64,000 nucleotides of DNA from Oligoflexus sp. (GTDB lineage Bacteria > Bdellovibrionota_B > Oligoflexia > Oligoflexales > Oligoflexaceae): contig JACMOC010000036.1 in the NCBI GenBank assembly GCA_014378195.1, positions 1-64,000 of the forward strand, read 5' to 3'. Numbering within the stretch: the first letter of the stretch is position 1; the number at the start of each line of letters is the position of its first letter. The notes under the pieces were generated by a model. It saw only the letters and a program-made list of their open reading frames with translations, ran no database searches and had not been told where the DNA came from. This document shows, piece by piece, positions 26,968 through 34,565 of this stretch. Made by a program: the position numbers and the translations under genes.

Positions 26968-27560
26968 ATGGATGGCGACTTTTCCTTCTGGCCGGTATCA
27001 CGGTCTGCTATTCTGGGACACATTCGAACAGAGGGCCCTTTCCCGCCTCAACCTCGTAATCTTACTTCGCAAGCGACGGGGCTACCTAAGGGAAAAGAGC
27101 CAAAAAACATAATTTTGCAATACAGTGCAGCGCCGACAGGAGGCCCGGATTCCATTTCTCATTTAAAAAAACCGTTTGCCTTTGAAGGCCGACAGATCAT
27201 GGTTGTCGCCGACGACAATCGCAATATCTATGCGTTGCAGCAGATATTTGAAGGGCTAGGCTGCGAATTGGTCATAGCCAACAGCGGTCGTGAGGCGCTG
27301 GTTATGCTTTCCCTTTGTCCTCACATTGACCTTATTTTAATGGAAATTATGATGCCTGTCATGGCTGCTTACGAAGCCATCCGCCTCATCCGTAAGCTGC
27401 CCGAGAAGGCCAATCTGTCCATTATTGCTCTCACTGCCAAAGCGATGGAAAGTGATCGGGATCAGTGTTTGGCGGCAGGAGCGAATAACTATCTGGCGAA
27501 GCCCGTGGTTTTCGAAAAGCTACTCATGCTTATGCGTGTATGGCTTTCTGCCAAGCGCTT
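26968..27560 (+). pseudogene. Receiver-domain remnant of a hybrid kinase
   Basis: Residues from about 27190 to 27550 form a receiver domain (RQIMVVADDNRNIYAL, IALTAKAMESDRDQCLAAGANNYLAKPV). The acceptor is Glu instead of Asp (LMEIMMPVMAA), and the usual MDG turn is also lost. The 5' part lacks domain sequence, and there is no normal stop after the expected MRVWL end; the frame runs on to 27744 and overlaps the protease gene at 27650. It is best read as the decayed C-terminus of a hybrid histidine kinase. A phosphomimetic stand-alone receiver is less likely. Confidence 0.65.
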
Positions 27561-27649
27561 TACTATTCCGATATTGCTTTTACCTTTCAGTCGTCGAAAT
27601 AATAGACGCAGTACAATTGAAATGATTTCGTTTTACGAGAGGATGCTGC

Positions 27650-28525
27650 ATGATTCTGACAAAATTCTTGGCTTTGGTCGCTCTGGGGTGTTTGTTTCAA
27701 TCCAGTCACGTTATGGCCTTTCCAAAAATCGGTCGTGTTATTGATGTCCATGAAGACAGTCTTGAGAAACGTGCTCATGCCTACGATTTCCGCGGGATAG
27801 TCGCGTTGTCCAACTGTTCGGGTAGTATCGTTCGGTTTGATGACAGTCTCGATACGGACCAGGCGATGGTACTTACTAACGGCCATTGCATTTCGATGAT
27901 CACGCCTGGCGTTGCGCTGCCTGAACAGGTTGTCTCACGATCCTTCAGTGTATTAAACAAAACTGGGCGGAAAGTGGGAAGAGTAAACGCAGAACGCCTT
28001 TTGTATGGGGCGATGACCAAGACTGATATGGGACTCTATCGTCTCAAGGAAACTTACCAGGATATTCAAGCGTCCTTCAACGTCAGCGCATTGACTCTAT
28101 CGAGAGAGGCGCCTGCCGTTGATGCGCCTATTGAAGTGATTTCCGGCTATTGGGTGCGTGGCTATTCCTGTGCCATCGAAAGTATTGTGCCCACGCTTGA
28201 AGAGGGTGATTGGTACTTCCAAGACTCACTCCGCTATTCGCGTCCTGGCTGTGCGGTAATCGGAGGAACGTCTGGTTCACCCGTACTTGCAGCAGGCACA
28301 CGGACTGTGGTGGCGGTGAATAATACGATTAACGAGAGCGGTGCAAAATGCGAGGAAAATAACCCTTGCGAAATCGCGGCCGACGGGACCGTATTTGCCG
28401 CAAAAGGTTATGCGTATGCACAAAATACCTTTTGGCTTTATTCCTGCCGCAATGCGGCAGGACTTTTCGATGTGAAGGCCGACAGTTGCGGTTTGTTGAA
28501 ACCAGGCGCGGCACGTTCGCACTAA
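27650..28525 (+). CDS. Secreted trypsin-like serine protease
   Basis: This 291-residue protein has a Sec signal (1-23). The chymotrypsin-fold triad is visible as His79 (LTNGHC), Asp126 (TKTDMGLY) and Ser208 (GGTSGSPV), with GTSGSP instead of GDSGGP, as in many bacterial V8/glutamyl-type or DUF-like S1 members. Cysteines in YSC and the C-terminal CRN and DSCG could form disulfides. GAGAGGA precedes the ATG. A strong terminator follows. It is probably exported. Confidence 0.85.
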   Translation: MILTKFLALVALGCLFQSSHVMAFPKIGRVIDVHEDSLEKRAHAYDFRGIVALSNCSGSIVRFDDSLDTDQAMVLTNGHCISMITPGVALPEQVVSRSFSVLNKTGRKVGRVNAERLLYGAMTKTDMGLYRLKETYQDIQASFNVSALTLSREAPAVDAPIEVISGYWVRGYSCAIESIVPTLEEGDWYFQDSLRYSRPGCAVIGGTSGSPVLAAGTRTVVAVNNTINESGAKCEENNPCEIAADGTVFAAKGYAYAQNTFWLYSCRNAAGLFDVKADSCGLLKPGAARSH

Positions 28526-28544
28526 TCACCTTGCATAAAAAGGA

Positions 28545-28585
28545 GAGGAGGTACGACCCGCGAGGGCGATACCTCTTCTTTTTTA
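28545..28585 (+). terminator. Intrinsic terminator after protease gene
   Basis: The stem AGGAGGTA / TACCTCTT, around a GC-rich loop, is followed by a TTTTTT tract on the + strand. It slightly overlaps the 3' end of the convergent small gene. Confidence 0.7.
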
Positions 28586-28768
28586 ATCAACATCGTCGAT
28601 CTTAATCTCTTCACTCGAGCCTTCATCCTTAAGTTTCTGTAATTTAAATTCAAGACGCCTTAAGTGTTCTTCGGTAATGACAGTCACCTCGCGTCGAGCC
28701 GCTTCGATCATTCCGCGCGCGTCACCAAAATCACGGGACTTGTTAAATTCGAGACAGATGATGCACAT
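28583..28768 (-). CDS. Small CxxC protein, conserved hypothetical type
   Basis: The product is 61 residues. The start MCIICLEFNK carries a CxxC at residues 2-5, then a charged helical region (RDFGDARGMIEAARREV, EEHLRRLEFKLQKL) and an acidic tail. Small CxxC-starting proteins of this pattern recur in the deltaproteobacterial/Bdellovibrionota group; this is from memory. A metal or redox role is possible. It does not overlap the YkgJ-like gene upstream. Confidence 0.6.
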   Translation of the reverse strand: MCIICLEFNKSRDFGDARGMIEAARREVTVITEEHLRRLEFKLQKLKDEGSSEEIKIDDVD

Positions 28769-28844
28769 AGCTTTGCCCTTAGTCAGGAGTGTTCATCACC
28801 TCATCCTACCATTCCTGGCTCATCCTGCCCACTCTGACTTCGAT

Positions 28845-29777
28845 TTAGGATTGACGGCTCAACTGCAGGTTGCGATGGGAAAGTTGAACGGAATACCAAA
28901 GGCTCTGGATCGTCTCGGGTGTTCCTTCGGGAAGTGCTTCAGAGACAAGGTAAGCGGGAAAATTTTTCAAAAGTTCCTTGCGAGTTGCTTCATCGTAGGT
29001 CGCGGTCTGCAAAATATTCTGACGGCAGGCTATCGCATAAAGTTGGTCCTTATGAGCGATAACTACGTCGGCACACCGTTTAAAAAGATCGCCCTCACGC
29101 CCGTACCAATCCCCGAACAAAAGTTTTCGTGAGCTTTCACTCCAAGCATCGCTTCCCGGATCGTTTGAACTATCTAGTGAAAGACCTAGACTGTTGAAGC
29201 GATTGAAATAAGAGGCCACATCAAACCCGACTTCCCCCAGAGCCCATTGACCCAATGCGGCTTCGATTTGGCTTCCGAGATCCTGAAGATCTTCCCAGAA
29301 GATCCGACCTTCATCACCACGGTCGTGATGGCAAAAGAAAGTGCTGCATACGGTGGTTCGATATGAGTAGAGGCGACATGCTTTTGATTCTCTATTGAGA
29401 AAGGGACAAATCACGGTAGGTTTGTCGCGATCTGGTTTGACTATATAGCTGAGGGAAGCAGAAAGCTGCGACGGAGAGATGTTGCACCCTTCAGGCAAGA
29501 CATAACCTTTGGCTATGTAGTCGGTAATCATCGGTTCCGTGCGCGAATCAAAAAGAGCCATCCCAAGCAGAAAGTTTGGGACGCGTGGAATTACGGTGCA
29601 ACAGCGAACGCTGGGATGGAATCCAGCCGCTTTCACCTGAGGACAATTGAAACACGAGCTCTTCGTTTCCGGGTCCACACGAAAATACATTACGTCGTCA
29701 GGAAACATGTAACGCCAAAGACCAGGAACAGTATGAGCGCCGAGTTTAATCGGTTCAAAAACAGGATCAAGGCTCAC
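28845..29777 (-). CDS. Cysteine-cluster (YkgJ/CxxCxxxC-type) protein
   Basis: This 310-residue cytoplasmic protein has a cysteine arrangement typical of the Zn/Fe-chelating YkgJ superfamily: SSCFNCP, RCC, CPFLN, ACRLY and CSTFFC. These are spread over about residues 40-175 and followed by a helical C-terminal half without cysteines. The gene is 3 nt downstream of the YchJ-like SEC-C gene, so the two form an operon. Another metal-associated function for the pair is likely, but the reaction is unknown. Confidence 0.7.
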   Translation of the reverse strand: MSLDPVFEPIKLGAHTVPGLWRYMFPDDVMYFRVDPETKSSCFNCPQVKAAGFHPSVRCCTVIPRVPNFLLGMALFDSRTEPMITDYIAKGYVLPEGCNISPSQLSASLSYIVKPDRDKPTVICPFLNRESKACRLYSYRTTVCSTFFCHHDRGDEGRIFWEDLQDLGSQIEAALGQWALGEVGFDVASYFNRFNSLGLSLDSSNDPGSDAWSESSRKLLFGDWYGREGDLFKRCADVVIAHKDQLYAIACRQNILQTATYDEATRKELLKNFPAYLVSEALPEGTPETIQSLWYSVQLSHRNLQLSRQS

Positions 29778-29780
29778 AGC

Positions 29781-30242
29781 TTATCTTTCGAAATGGCAAT
29801 TGCCGAATTGTTTACCGCTTCCACAGGGACAAACGGCACTTTTGGATATTTTTTCGGGTTTTCCGTCATTCTCGAAGTCACCTGAATGATAAAGCCACGC
29901 GCCGTCTATTTTGTCAAAATAGCTGATTTCGTGAAGGACTTCGAGTTTGTTCTGAAAGATGAGTCGGGCCTTAAATTCCACTTCACCTTCCTCACCGTCT
30001 TCCTCAGCTGCGAGGATGTCCAGGCCGACCCAGTTGGAGGGTTCTTCGCTGCCAAGGTCCTCGGGAAAGGTCTCGGGGTGCCAAGTTTTCTTTAAGTAAT
30101 CGAGATCGTTATTAAAAAATGCCACATATCGACTGCGCATCAAGGCCTCGGGCGTCGGTGCAAAGCGAGCTCCGGAGAGATAAGGACCACAGCAGGTATC
30201 GAATGGAAGTTTGCTTCCGCAAGGGCAGGGGAGGGGCGTCAT
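29781..30242 (-). CDS. YchJ-like SEC-C motif protein
   Basis: The start is placed at the ATG at 30242 (GAGG 8 nt upstream), giving 153 residues; an upstream hydrophobic extension is probably not translated. Two SEC-C zinc motifs flank a central NTF2-like domain: CPCGSKLPFDTCC at the N-terminus and CPCGSGKQFGNCH at the C-terminus. This is the YchJ family arrangement (UPF0225). Zinc-binding SEC-C motifs occur in SecA and in protein-binding proteins. The function of YchJ is not established. It is the first gene of a two-gene operon. Confidence 0.85.
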   Translation of the reverse strand: MTPLPCPCGSKLPFDTCCGPYLSGARFAPTPEALMRSRYVAFFNNDLDYLKKTWHPETFPEDLGSEEPSNWVGLDILAAEEDGEEGEVEFKARLIFQNKLEVLHEISYFDKIDGAWLYHSGDFENDGKPEKISKSAVCPCGSGKQFGNCHFER

Positions 30243-30310
30243 ACGAAAAGCCTCAGTGATGGTAATCCCAGCTATCATAGCGAGCACGGACAGAATGCCA
30301 AGCAAAAAGA

Positions 30311-30336
30311 AGCGCCCTAACCGATGGTAGGGCGCT
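30311..30336 (-). terminator. Intrinsic terminator after DUF4360 gene
   Basis: A perfect 9-bp stem AGCGCCCTA / TAGGGCGCT is followed on the minus strand by a T-rich stretch (CTTTTTG). It lies 35 nt past the stop at 30371. Confidence 0.8.
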
Positions 30337-30370
30337 CCCCATTCAAATCATATTTGACAGGTACTGGCAA

Positions 30371-31042
30371 TTATGACGCGCATTGTCTCCAGACAAAGCC
30401 GAAGACTTGTTTCAGTTCACCGTCGACAGAGTCATTGGTAATGAGGCCTTGAGCATCTCTCGCAGCGCCGGCGAGTTTGCTGACGCGAATGGAGGGATTG
30501 ACGATCAGCGCGCGATCGATGTTGCAAGGTGACCAGACATCAGGGATGTAGACTGACGTCAAACCGATTGTGTCCGTATAAACGAAATCCTTCGATTTAG
30601 GGCCGACTTCACGCGCTACAAATTTACCGGTCTGGCTTTGGCCTTGGAAGTAATACTGAGTCGTGTGCTCAGCTTGTACTTTACTATCGAGGTCCATAAA
30701 TCCACGGTAATTGAAGGTCGCGATGCTGAACTGATAGCCTGCTGGAATTTGCAGTGTTGCTGTCAACGCACAGTTTTTGCGGCTGGCGCTCAATGGAATA
30801 CCAGGACCCACTTCGGCAACGAATGACGAGAATGTTACCGTGAAAGCCTGAGCATCATCCGAAATGTTTGTTGAGTAGGTGCTTGCATCTGGGCAACCTG
30901 AGCCGATTGCTGAAAGCGATTTGATTTTGACGGAACCAGCTGGCGGAAGGACCGGGATCCGATCTTCAGCGAAAGCAGAAACAGCAGACAGAGAGAGCAG
31001 TGCGGGGAGTACGAATTTACAAAAACCGAGTGTTCCGTTCAT
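30371..31042 (-). CDS. DUF4360 secreted protein
   Basis: The product is 223 residues with a Sec signal (ending AFA-E). It has the DUF4360 pattern: GSGCPDAS, AEVGPGIPLSASRKNC, QIPAGYQFSIATFNYRG, a YYFQGQ segment and WSPCNIDRALIVN. Six cysteines probably form disulfides. DUF4360 proteins are common in predatory and fungal proteomes and their function is unknown. A ribosome site lies close to the ATG, and a separate terminator indicates a single-gene unit. Confidence 0.85.
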   Translation of the reverse strand: MNGTLGFCKFVLPALLSLSAVSAFAEDRIPVLPPAGSVKIKSLSAIGSGCPDASTYSTNISDDAQAFTVTFSSFVAEVGPGIPLSASRKNCALTATLQIPAGYQFSIATFNYRGFMDLDSKVQAEHTTQYYFQGQSQTGKFVAREVGPKSKDFVYTDTIGLTSVYIPDVWSPCNIDRALIVNPSIRVSKLAGAARDAQGLITNDSVDGELKQVFGFVWRQCAS

Positions 31043-31315
31043 GGCTTTTCCTCTTGGTCGTAAGTGAGTAAAATAATTTCCTTACGAGCTCTTATGCAAG
31101 CCACGGGCCAAGGAAGTCCATTTCAGATTCGCGAAAGGCCTTGTCGGCTTGGTTTGTGCTGAGATGAAAATACACTGCATTCATAGGCTTTTAAGTGATG
31201 GAGAAGGATGGGTGGTCAAAGGGGTTGTCGCTTAGATAATCTAAGATCGCTGAGTTGGGTGAAAGATGGCGATCTTTTTCTAGAAGGTTCAGGGTGCCTG
31301 TTGAGCGGAAATAAA

Positions 31316-31335
31316 CGAGTGAATGGACTCACTCG
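31316..31335 (-). terminator. Probable terminator after DUF4197 gene
   Basis: A perfect 7-bp repeat CGAGTGA / TCACTCG with a 6-nt loop is followed on the minus strand by TTTATTT, 16 nt past the DUF4197 stop at 31351. Confidence 0.65.
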
Positions 31336-31350
31336 CGTGTGTGCAAGCCA

Positions 31351-32121
31351 TTAACTCGATTTTTTACCGTAGTACGAAAAGACCTTTTTCAAAAGCGCTG
31401 TTGATTGTTCCAATGGATTTTCGCGGATTTTCTTTTCTTGATTTGCTATCTCGACAAAGAGGGCATCGACGGCCTTGGTGCTTACGTACTCATCAAGATT
31501 GACCGCCGGGACGGGAACCCCTGCTGCGAGGGCTGCCGGTCTCACCGCTGTCGATAATTGCATATAAATGCTGCCGACATTATTCTGCGCTGTCGCTTTC
31601 GCTACTATGGGCCGGAAGGTCTCGACCAGTTTTTTCTCGCTGGCCGATTTGAAGTAACGAGTCGCAGCATCCTCTGGCCCCCGCAGTATCGTCACAACGT
31701 CGGTGAAGGTCATATTGCGAATCGCATCTTTAAAAATAGGCACAGAAGATGAAACAGCCTGCTCAGCGGCCTTGTTGAGGCTTGTTTCAAATCCGTCAAC
31801 GTACGATCCGAGGCCGACGTTTCGAGCAAGATTACTGGCTTTTTGAAGTTCGGATGGAATCACGATGTGATGAATCGAATCGGTGAAGCCTCCACTTTTG
31901 GATAGGAGGTTAATACCATAACCTACGCCCTTTTCGAGGGCTTCCTTCGTTGCCAAGACGGATTCGACCGAAGTCGGAGCAAGCGTGCCGGAGTTGGTGC
32001 CGGGGCCTGGTACGATAGGGAAACTCGATTGGGCAGCCCCAATCACATCTTTGACATTGGTGTCCAGTTCCGCGCAGGAAACGAGGAAACAGACTGTTAT
32101 GCCGAGCAGAATGCGCTTCAT
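31351..32121 (-). CDS. DUF4197 lipoprotein
   Basis: The start at the ATG at 32121 (AGGA upstream) gives 256 residues with a clear lipobox (FLVSC, Cys about 16). The mature part shows the DUF4197 pattern: ALEKGVGYGINLLSKSGGF, IHHIVIPSELQ, NRAAEQAV-like NKAAEQAV, FKDAIRNMTFTD and DAATRYF. DUF4197 is a helical family of outer-membrane-associated lipoproteins of unknown function. Confidence 0.85.
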   Translation of the reverse strand: MKRILLGITVCFLVSCAELDTNVKDVIGAAQSSFPIVPGPGTNSGTLAPTSVESVLATKEALEKGVGYGINLLSKSGGFTDSIHHIVIPSELQKASNLARNVGLGSYVDGFETSLNKAAEQAVSSSVPIFKDAIRNMTFTDVVTILRGPEDAATRYFKSASEKKLVETFRPIVAKATAQNNVGSIYMQLSTAVRPAALAAGVPVPAVNLDEYVSTKAVDALFVEIANQEKKIRENPLEQSTALLKKVFSYYGKKSS

Positions 32122-32234
32122 TTGAATACTTCCTATCTGTCGAAAATGCTTAGCAAAAACTTGGGAAAGGGACATGGACTTTCATATCATCGAATGATAG
32201 AGGAGCGAAACCTAACTTTTCTGAGAGGATAGAC

Positions 32235-33209
32235 ATGATTCCACAGACTCGTCTCCGCTTTGCTGTCCTGATTCCCCTTTTATTTCCTCCACTACTTTCG
32301 ACATTTGCTTCCGCTGAACCCAAGATCCATGTCGTAGTCAGCGTCGACTGGGAGGGGCGCGATATAACACCCGAAAACATCGCGGCCATGAAAGCTTTTC
32401 GGACCGATTTTCCAGGTATTCCCCTGCAGATGTTTTTGAATGCCGCTTATTTTACCAAGGTCGGTGCCAATCCCAAGCAAATCGTTGAGGCGATGAACTC
32501 AGTTCTCGCACCCGGCGATGAAAAAGGCCTACATATCCATGGTTGGAAGAGCCTCATTGAGGCGTCCGGCGTAAAATTCCGTTCGGAGCCTGCTTTTCGG
32601 GGGCCGATCGATATGAGTAAATGCGTTCCGGATTGTGGTCATGATGTGAATATTACCGCATATAGCGAAGCGGAGCTGCGCAAGGTCATCGCGTTTAGTC
32701 TTAAGACCCTTGAGAAAAATGGAATGGGCCGGGCAAAAACCTTCCGGGCTGGTGCCTGGCAAGCCGACAAAAAGGTACTAAGAGCACTCGCCGCCGAAGG
32801 AATCGTATTGGATGATTCGGCAACCGACGCGGAGTTTCTTAAGGAACGATGGGGTAAAACGCTACTTTATCCCGTAACCAAAAAAATCTGGCCCGACACC
32901 GTTGCCGCGAGCCAACCCTACTGGATCGATCTTGGTCAAGGACATAAAATACAAGAACTGCCTAATAACGGCTGTTTAGCGGATTACGTTTCCGGTGAAA
33001 GTATCCTCAAGAGTTTCCAGGCCAACCGTGATCTGTTCAAAAAAGATCCGAGCAAAGATGTTTACTTGTCGATCGGATTTCATCAGGAAACCGCTGTTAA
33101 ATTTCTTCCTAATTTACGCAAGGGTATCGAGCTGATCAGGGCTGAGGCCGCGGCCCAAAACTTGCCTGTTGACTTTACTGTGCCCTCGAAACAGGGTTTA
33201 AAAATTTAA
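32235..33209 (+). CDS. Polysaccharide deacetylase-like exported protein
   Basis: This 324-residue protein has a Sec signal (1-27). Its core fits the NodB/polysaccharide-deacetylase fold: VVVSVDWEG (the SxDxx catalytic strand), KGLHIHGWKSLIEASG (metal-binding HxH region) and TFRAGAWQ (RAG motif). It may deacetylate a cell-wall or prey polymer. The canonical HxxxH zinc motif is partly replaced by HIHGW, so activity is unproven. RBS GAGAGGA precedes the ATG. Confidence 0.75.
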   Translation: MIPQTRLRFAVLIPLLFPPLLSTFASAEPKIHVVVSVDWEGRDITPENIAAMKAFRTDFPGIPLQMFLNAAYFTKVGANPKQIVEAMNSVLAPGDEKGLHIHGWKSLIEASGVKFRSEPAFRGPIDMSKCVPDCGHDVNITAYSEAELRKVIAFSLKTLEKNGMGRAKTFRAGAWQADKKVLRALAAEGIVLDDSATDAEFLKERWGKTLLYPVTKKIWPDTVAASQPYWIDLGQGHKIQELPNNGCLADYVSGESILKSFQANRDLFKKDPSKDVYLSIGFHQETAVKFLPNLRKGIELIRAEAAAQNLPVDFTVPSKQGLKI

Positions 33210-33250
33210 ACGACGTCCAGAGCTTGGTTCGTAAATCATTCACGATTACG

Positions 33251-33280
33251 AAGGCTCTGGGAGCTATTCTCCCGAGCCTT
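33251..33280 (+). terminator. Intrinsic terminator
   Basis: The stem AAGGCTC..GGAG / CTCCCGAGCCTT closes a 5-nt loop, followed by a weak T tract. It follows the deacetylase-like gene. Confidence 0.7.
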
Positions 33281-33378
33281 TCAGTTGTTACGAGCAAAAA
33301 CTCCCAACTTTTACCCCTCCTTTTCTTTGCCGACCATTTGCCGTAACATAGACCTATCCCCTGCTGGAAGGTAAATAG

Positions 33379-34557
33379 ATGACAAAGACAATCGGTCCCG
33401 TGGTCCAAAGAGCGCTGATACTTTGCGGAGACAAAAACATTCTTGCGGCAGTAAAATCCTCTCTCAAAAAGTTTGAGTATGGCGAAATTGATCACCATGA
33501 AAACGGAGTGGAAGCTCTCAAAAAAATGAGTACGTCGCGCTATGATGTAGTGGTTGCCCATAATAAATTAAAGTTTATTTCTGGCTGGAACCTAGTGAAG
33601 GAAATGAAGATTTCTGACAAGATTCCGAATATGCCCGTTATGTTGATGGGCGACTTGCCCGCGCCGGTGAGCGAAGACGAGATGAAGCAGTATGGTCTCG
33701 TAAAGTACATGAAGGCGCCCGTGAACGACTCCGAGCTAGGCATGGTCTTGAATTCGACGATGCAGCTTTTTAAAACCTCGGGGACCATCGAAAACAAATT
33801 TACAAAAGCTAAAGCGGCCCTTATGGGAGCAAAAAGCGCGGAAGCCATTGAACTCTATTCAGAACTTCACGGCCTGACTAAAAAAAATGTGAGAAGTTCT
33901 CTTGGACTTGCGGAGGCTTACACTCAGGACGGGCAGAATGACAAAGCGGAAGCCCTGGTCCTTGAGTCCCTAAAAAGCGACGCAAGCAGCCCGACCGCTG
34001 CACTCCTTCAAATCAAAATATTTATTAATAAAAAGCAATACTCAGAGGCAAACGTAGCCGCACTTACCTTGCTGGGACCGATGGCTGATTCCCCATTTTA
34101 CCACGTTCGAGTCCTCAATACGTTCATTGAGGGCAAATCACTTGAGCATGTCGAAGAGATCTGTCGCGACGCAATGGGCAAGCGCTTCAAGCTACCTGAG
34201 TTTTGGAACAGCATGTCCCGAATGCTTTTTCAAAAGAATCGTTATCTCGATTCCTTGCTTATTCTCCAGTCGTCAGTTGATGAATTTGGGGCAACGGCTG
34301 AAATGATGAATATCAAAGGTGCCTGCCTGCGCAAGGAAAATAGGTTTGACGAGGCGCTGGAAGCCTATGAATATGCTCTGAAATTATCACCTATGGATGC
34401 ACGTGTGTATTTTAATATGGCCGTATGCTGCATTTCAAAAAAAGCGATTCATGATGCTAAACAGCATTTGGAAATGTGTCTAAAGATCACTCCGGATTTC
34501 CCTGGGGCCCAACAAAAGCTTGATGAAGTGAATAAGTTTCTTGGGTCCGTCGCTTAA
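33379..34557 (+). CDS. Pseudo-receiver plus TPR protein
   Basis: The product is 392 residues. Residues 1-125 form a response-regulator fold, but the phospho-acceptor Asp is His61 (VVVAHNKL), while the KAP turn (YMKAPV) is kept, so it is a phosphorylation-independent receiver. Residues about 140-390 are tetratricopeptide-like helical hairpins (e.g. YAL-KLSPMDARVYFNMAV, RFDEALEAY), a protein-interaction scaffold. The stop is 8 nt before the next ORF, so the pair is an operon with the CheA-like protein. Confidence 0.85.
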   Translation: MTKTIGPVVQRALILCGDKNILAAVKSSLKKFEYGEIDHHENGVEALKKMSTSRYDVVVAHNKLKFISGWNLVKEMKISDKIPNMPVMLMGDLPAPVSEDEMKQYGLVKYMKAPVNDSELGMVLNSTMQLFKTSGTIENKFTKAKAALMGAKSAEAIELYSELHGLTKKNVRSSLGLAEAYTQDGQNDKAEALVLESLKSDASSPTAALLQIKIFINKKQYSEANVAALTLLGPMADSPFYHVRVLNTFIEGKSLEHVEEICRDAMGKRFKLPEFWNSMSRMLFQKNRYLDSLLILQSSVDEFGATAEMMNIKGACLRKENRFDEALEAYEYALKLSPMDARVYFNMAVCCISKKAIHDAKQHLEMCLKITPDFPGAQQKLDEVNKFLGSVA

Positions 34558-34565
34558 GGAATAGA

